Positions 63,716 to 64,000 of a stretch of 64,000 bases of DNA are shown here, piece by piece. This DNA comes from Streptosporangiaceae bacterium (lineage in GTDB: Bacteria > Actinomycetota > Actinomycetes > Streptosporangiales > Streptosporangiaceae), in the NCBI GenBank assembly GCA_019245115.1, contig JAFARZ010000157.1, positions 45,008 through 109,007 of the forward strand. The letters are read 5' to 3'. A program made the translations under genes and the position numbers. Below the pieces are notes generated by a model that worked only from the letters and a program-made list of their open reading frames with translations, had not been told where the DNA came from and made no database searches. The number at the start of each line of letters is the position of its first letter. The stretch's first letter is position 1.

Positions 63716-64000
63716 TCACACCACGCCCTCATCGACGAGCTCCGGATCGCCCGCCGGGGACCGGATCTCGACCAGGGCCGCCAGTTCGGCGAGGGTCGGA
63801 GCGCCGAGCAGGTGCCGCAGCGACACCGGCGCCGACAGCTCACGCTGGATAGCCGCGATGAGTTTGGTGGCGAGGAGGCTGTCTCCGCCGAGGGTGAAGA
63901 AGTTGTCGTCGCGGCTGATGGCTGGTGTGCCGAGCAGGCGGGCCCACAAGCTGGCGAGGGTGGTCTCGACGGGGCCGCGGGGCGGCGCGCGGCCGGCGTC
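63716..64000 (-). CDS. C-terminal end of an NRPS (PCP domain)
   Basis: The last 94 residues of a synthetase that runs off the right edge. They form a carrier domain: TTLASLWARLLGTPAI helix 1, FFTLGGDSLLATKLI with the phosphopantetheine Ser, then APTLAELAALVE. The chain ends with a short tail and no thioesterase or reductase, so release must be handled by another protein. It is upstream of, and probably co-transcribed with, the O-methyltransferase and type II PKS genes. Confidence 0.9.
   Translation of the reverse strand, partial: DAGRAPPRGPVETTLASLWARLLGTPAISRDDNFFTLGGDSLLATKLIAAIQRELSAPVSLRHLLGAPTLAELAALVEIRSPAGDPELVDEGVV

Overview
The window is high-GC DNA with dense, often overlapping genes, GTG/TTG starts with good Shine-Dalgarno sequences, and large NRPS/PKS genes. 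This points to a filamentous actinomycete (Actinomycetota); I cannot name the genus. I saw no rRNA, tRNA, CRISPR array, transposase or phage gene, and no pathway-specific transcription regulator.

Left flank (1-11.7 kb): the end of a D-aminoacylase-type amidohydrolase, then a small hypoxia/dormancy-like group. That group holds an SRPBCC-like protein preceded by two DosR-type boxes, a DevS/DosS-like GAF-GAF histidine kinase, and a GAF protein whose kinase core is reduced to a dimerisation stub without the phospho-accepting His. Next is a small sugar/sulfate cassette (GT92-like glycosyltransferase, sulfotransferase, GT2 fused to a methyltransferase-like domain, UDP-xylose synthase-like epimerase). 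Housekeeping-type genes follow (VOC, glutathione peroxidase, YjbR), with a stand-alone fatty acyl-AMP ligase (FAAL) among them.

Core 1 (11.9-38.9 kb): a FAAL-ACP-KS-AT-DH-KR-ACP polyketide synthase on the plus strand faces a roughly 19 kb minus-strand operon. The operon reads P450, NRPS A (docking-Cy-A-PCP-TE), NRPS B (docking-Cy-A[MT]-PCP), GMC oxidoreductase, NRPS C (Cy-A-PCP-TE), VOC protein, flavin halogenase, ABC ATPase and permease. All three adenylation domains carry the cysteine pocket code or a near match, and all three condensing domains are heterocyclisation (Cy) type. I infer a lipo- or aryl-capped, multi-thiazoline, probably C-methylated and halogenated product. It is distantly reminiscent of micacocidin and yersiniabactin, but it has two thioesterases and degenerate Cy domains.

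Core 2 (38.9-64 kb): a saccharopine-dehydrogenase-like reductase, two PLP aminotransferases, an acetoacetate-decarboxylase-like protein, a free PCP, a pair of ABC exporters, and a highly unusual P450. Divergent from that P450 is a stand-alone condensation domain lacking its catalytic His, coupled to an atypical GH3 protein. Then come two glycosyltransferases and a second P450. A long minus-strand operon reads from beyond the right edge (NRPS C-terminus) through O-methyltransferase, type II thioesterase, ACP, methyltransferase and ACP to two consecutive ketosynthase/chain-length-factor pairs. This looks like a discrete type II fatty-acid-like PKS feeding an NRPS whose main genes lie off the window. 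Whether cores 1 and 2 make one product or are two adjacent clusters cannot be decided from this window.
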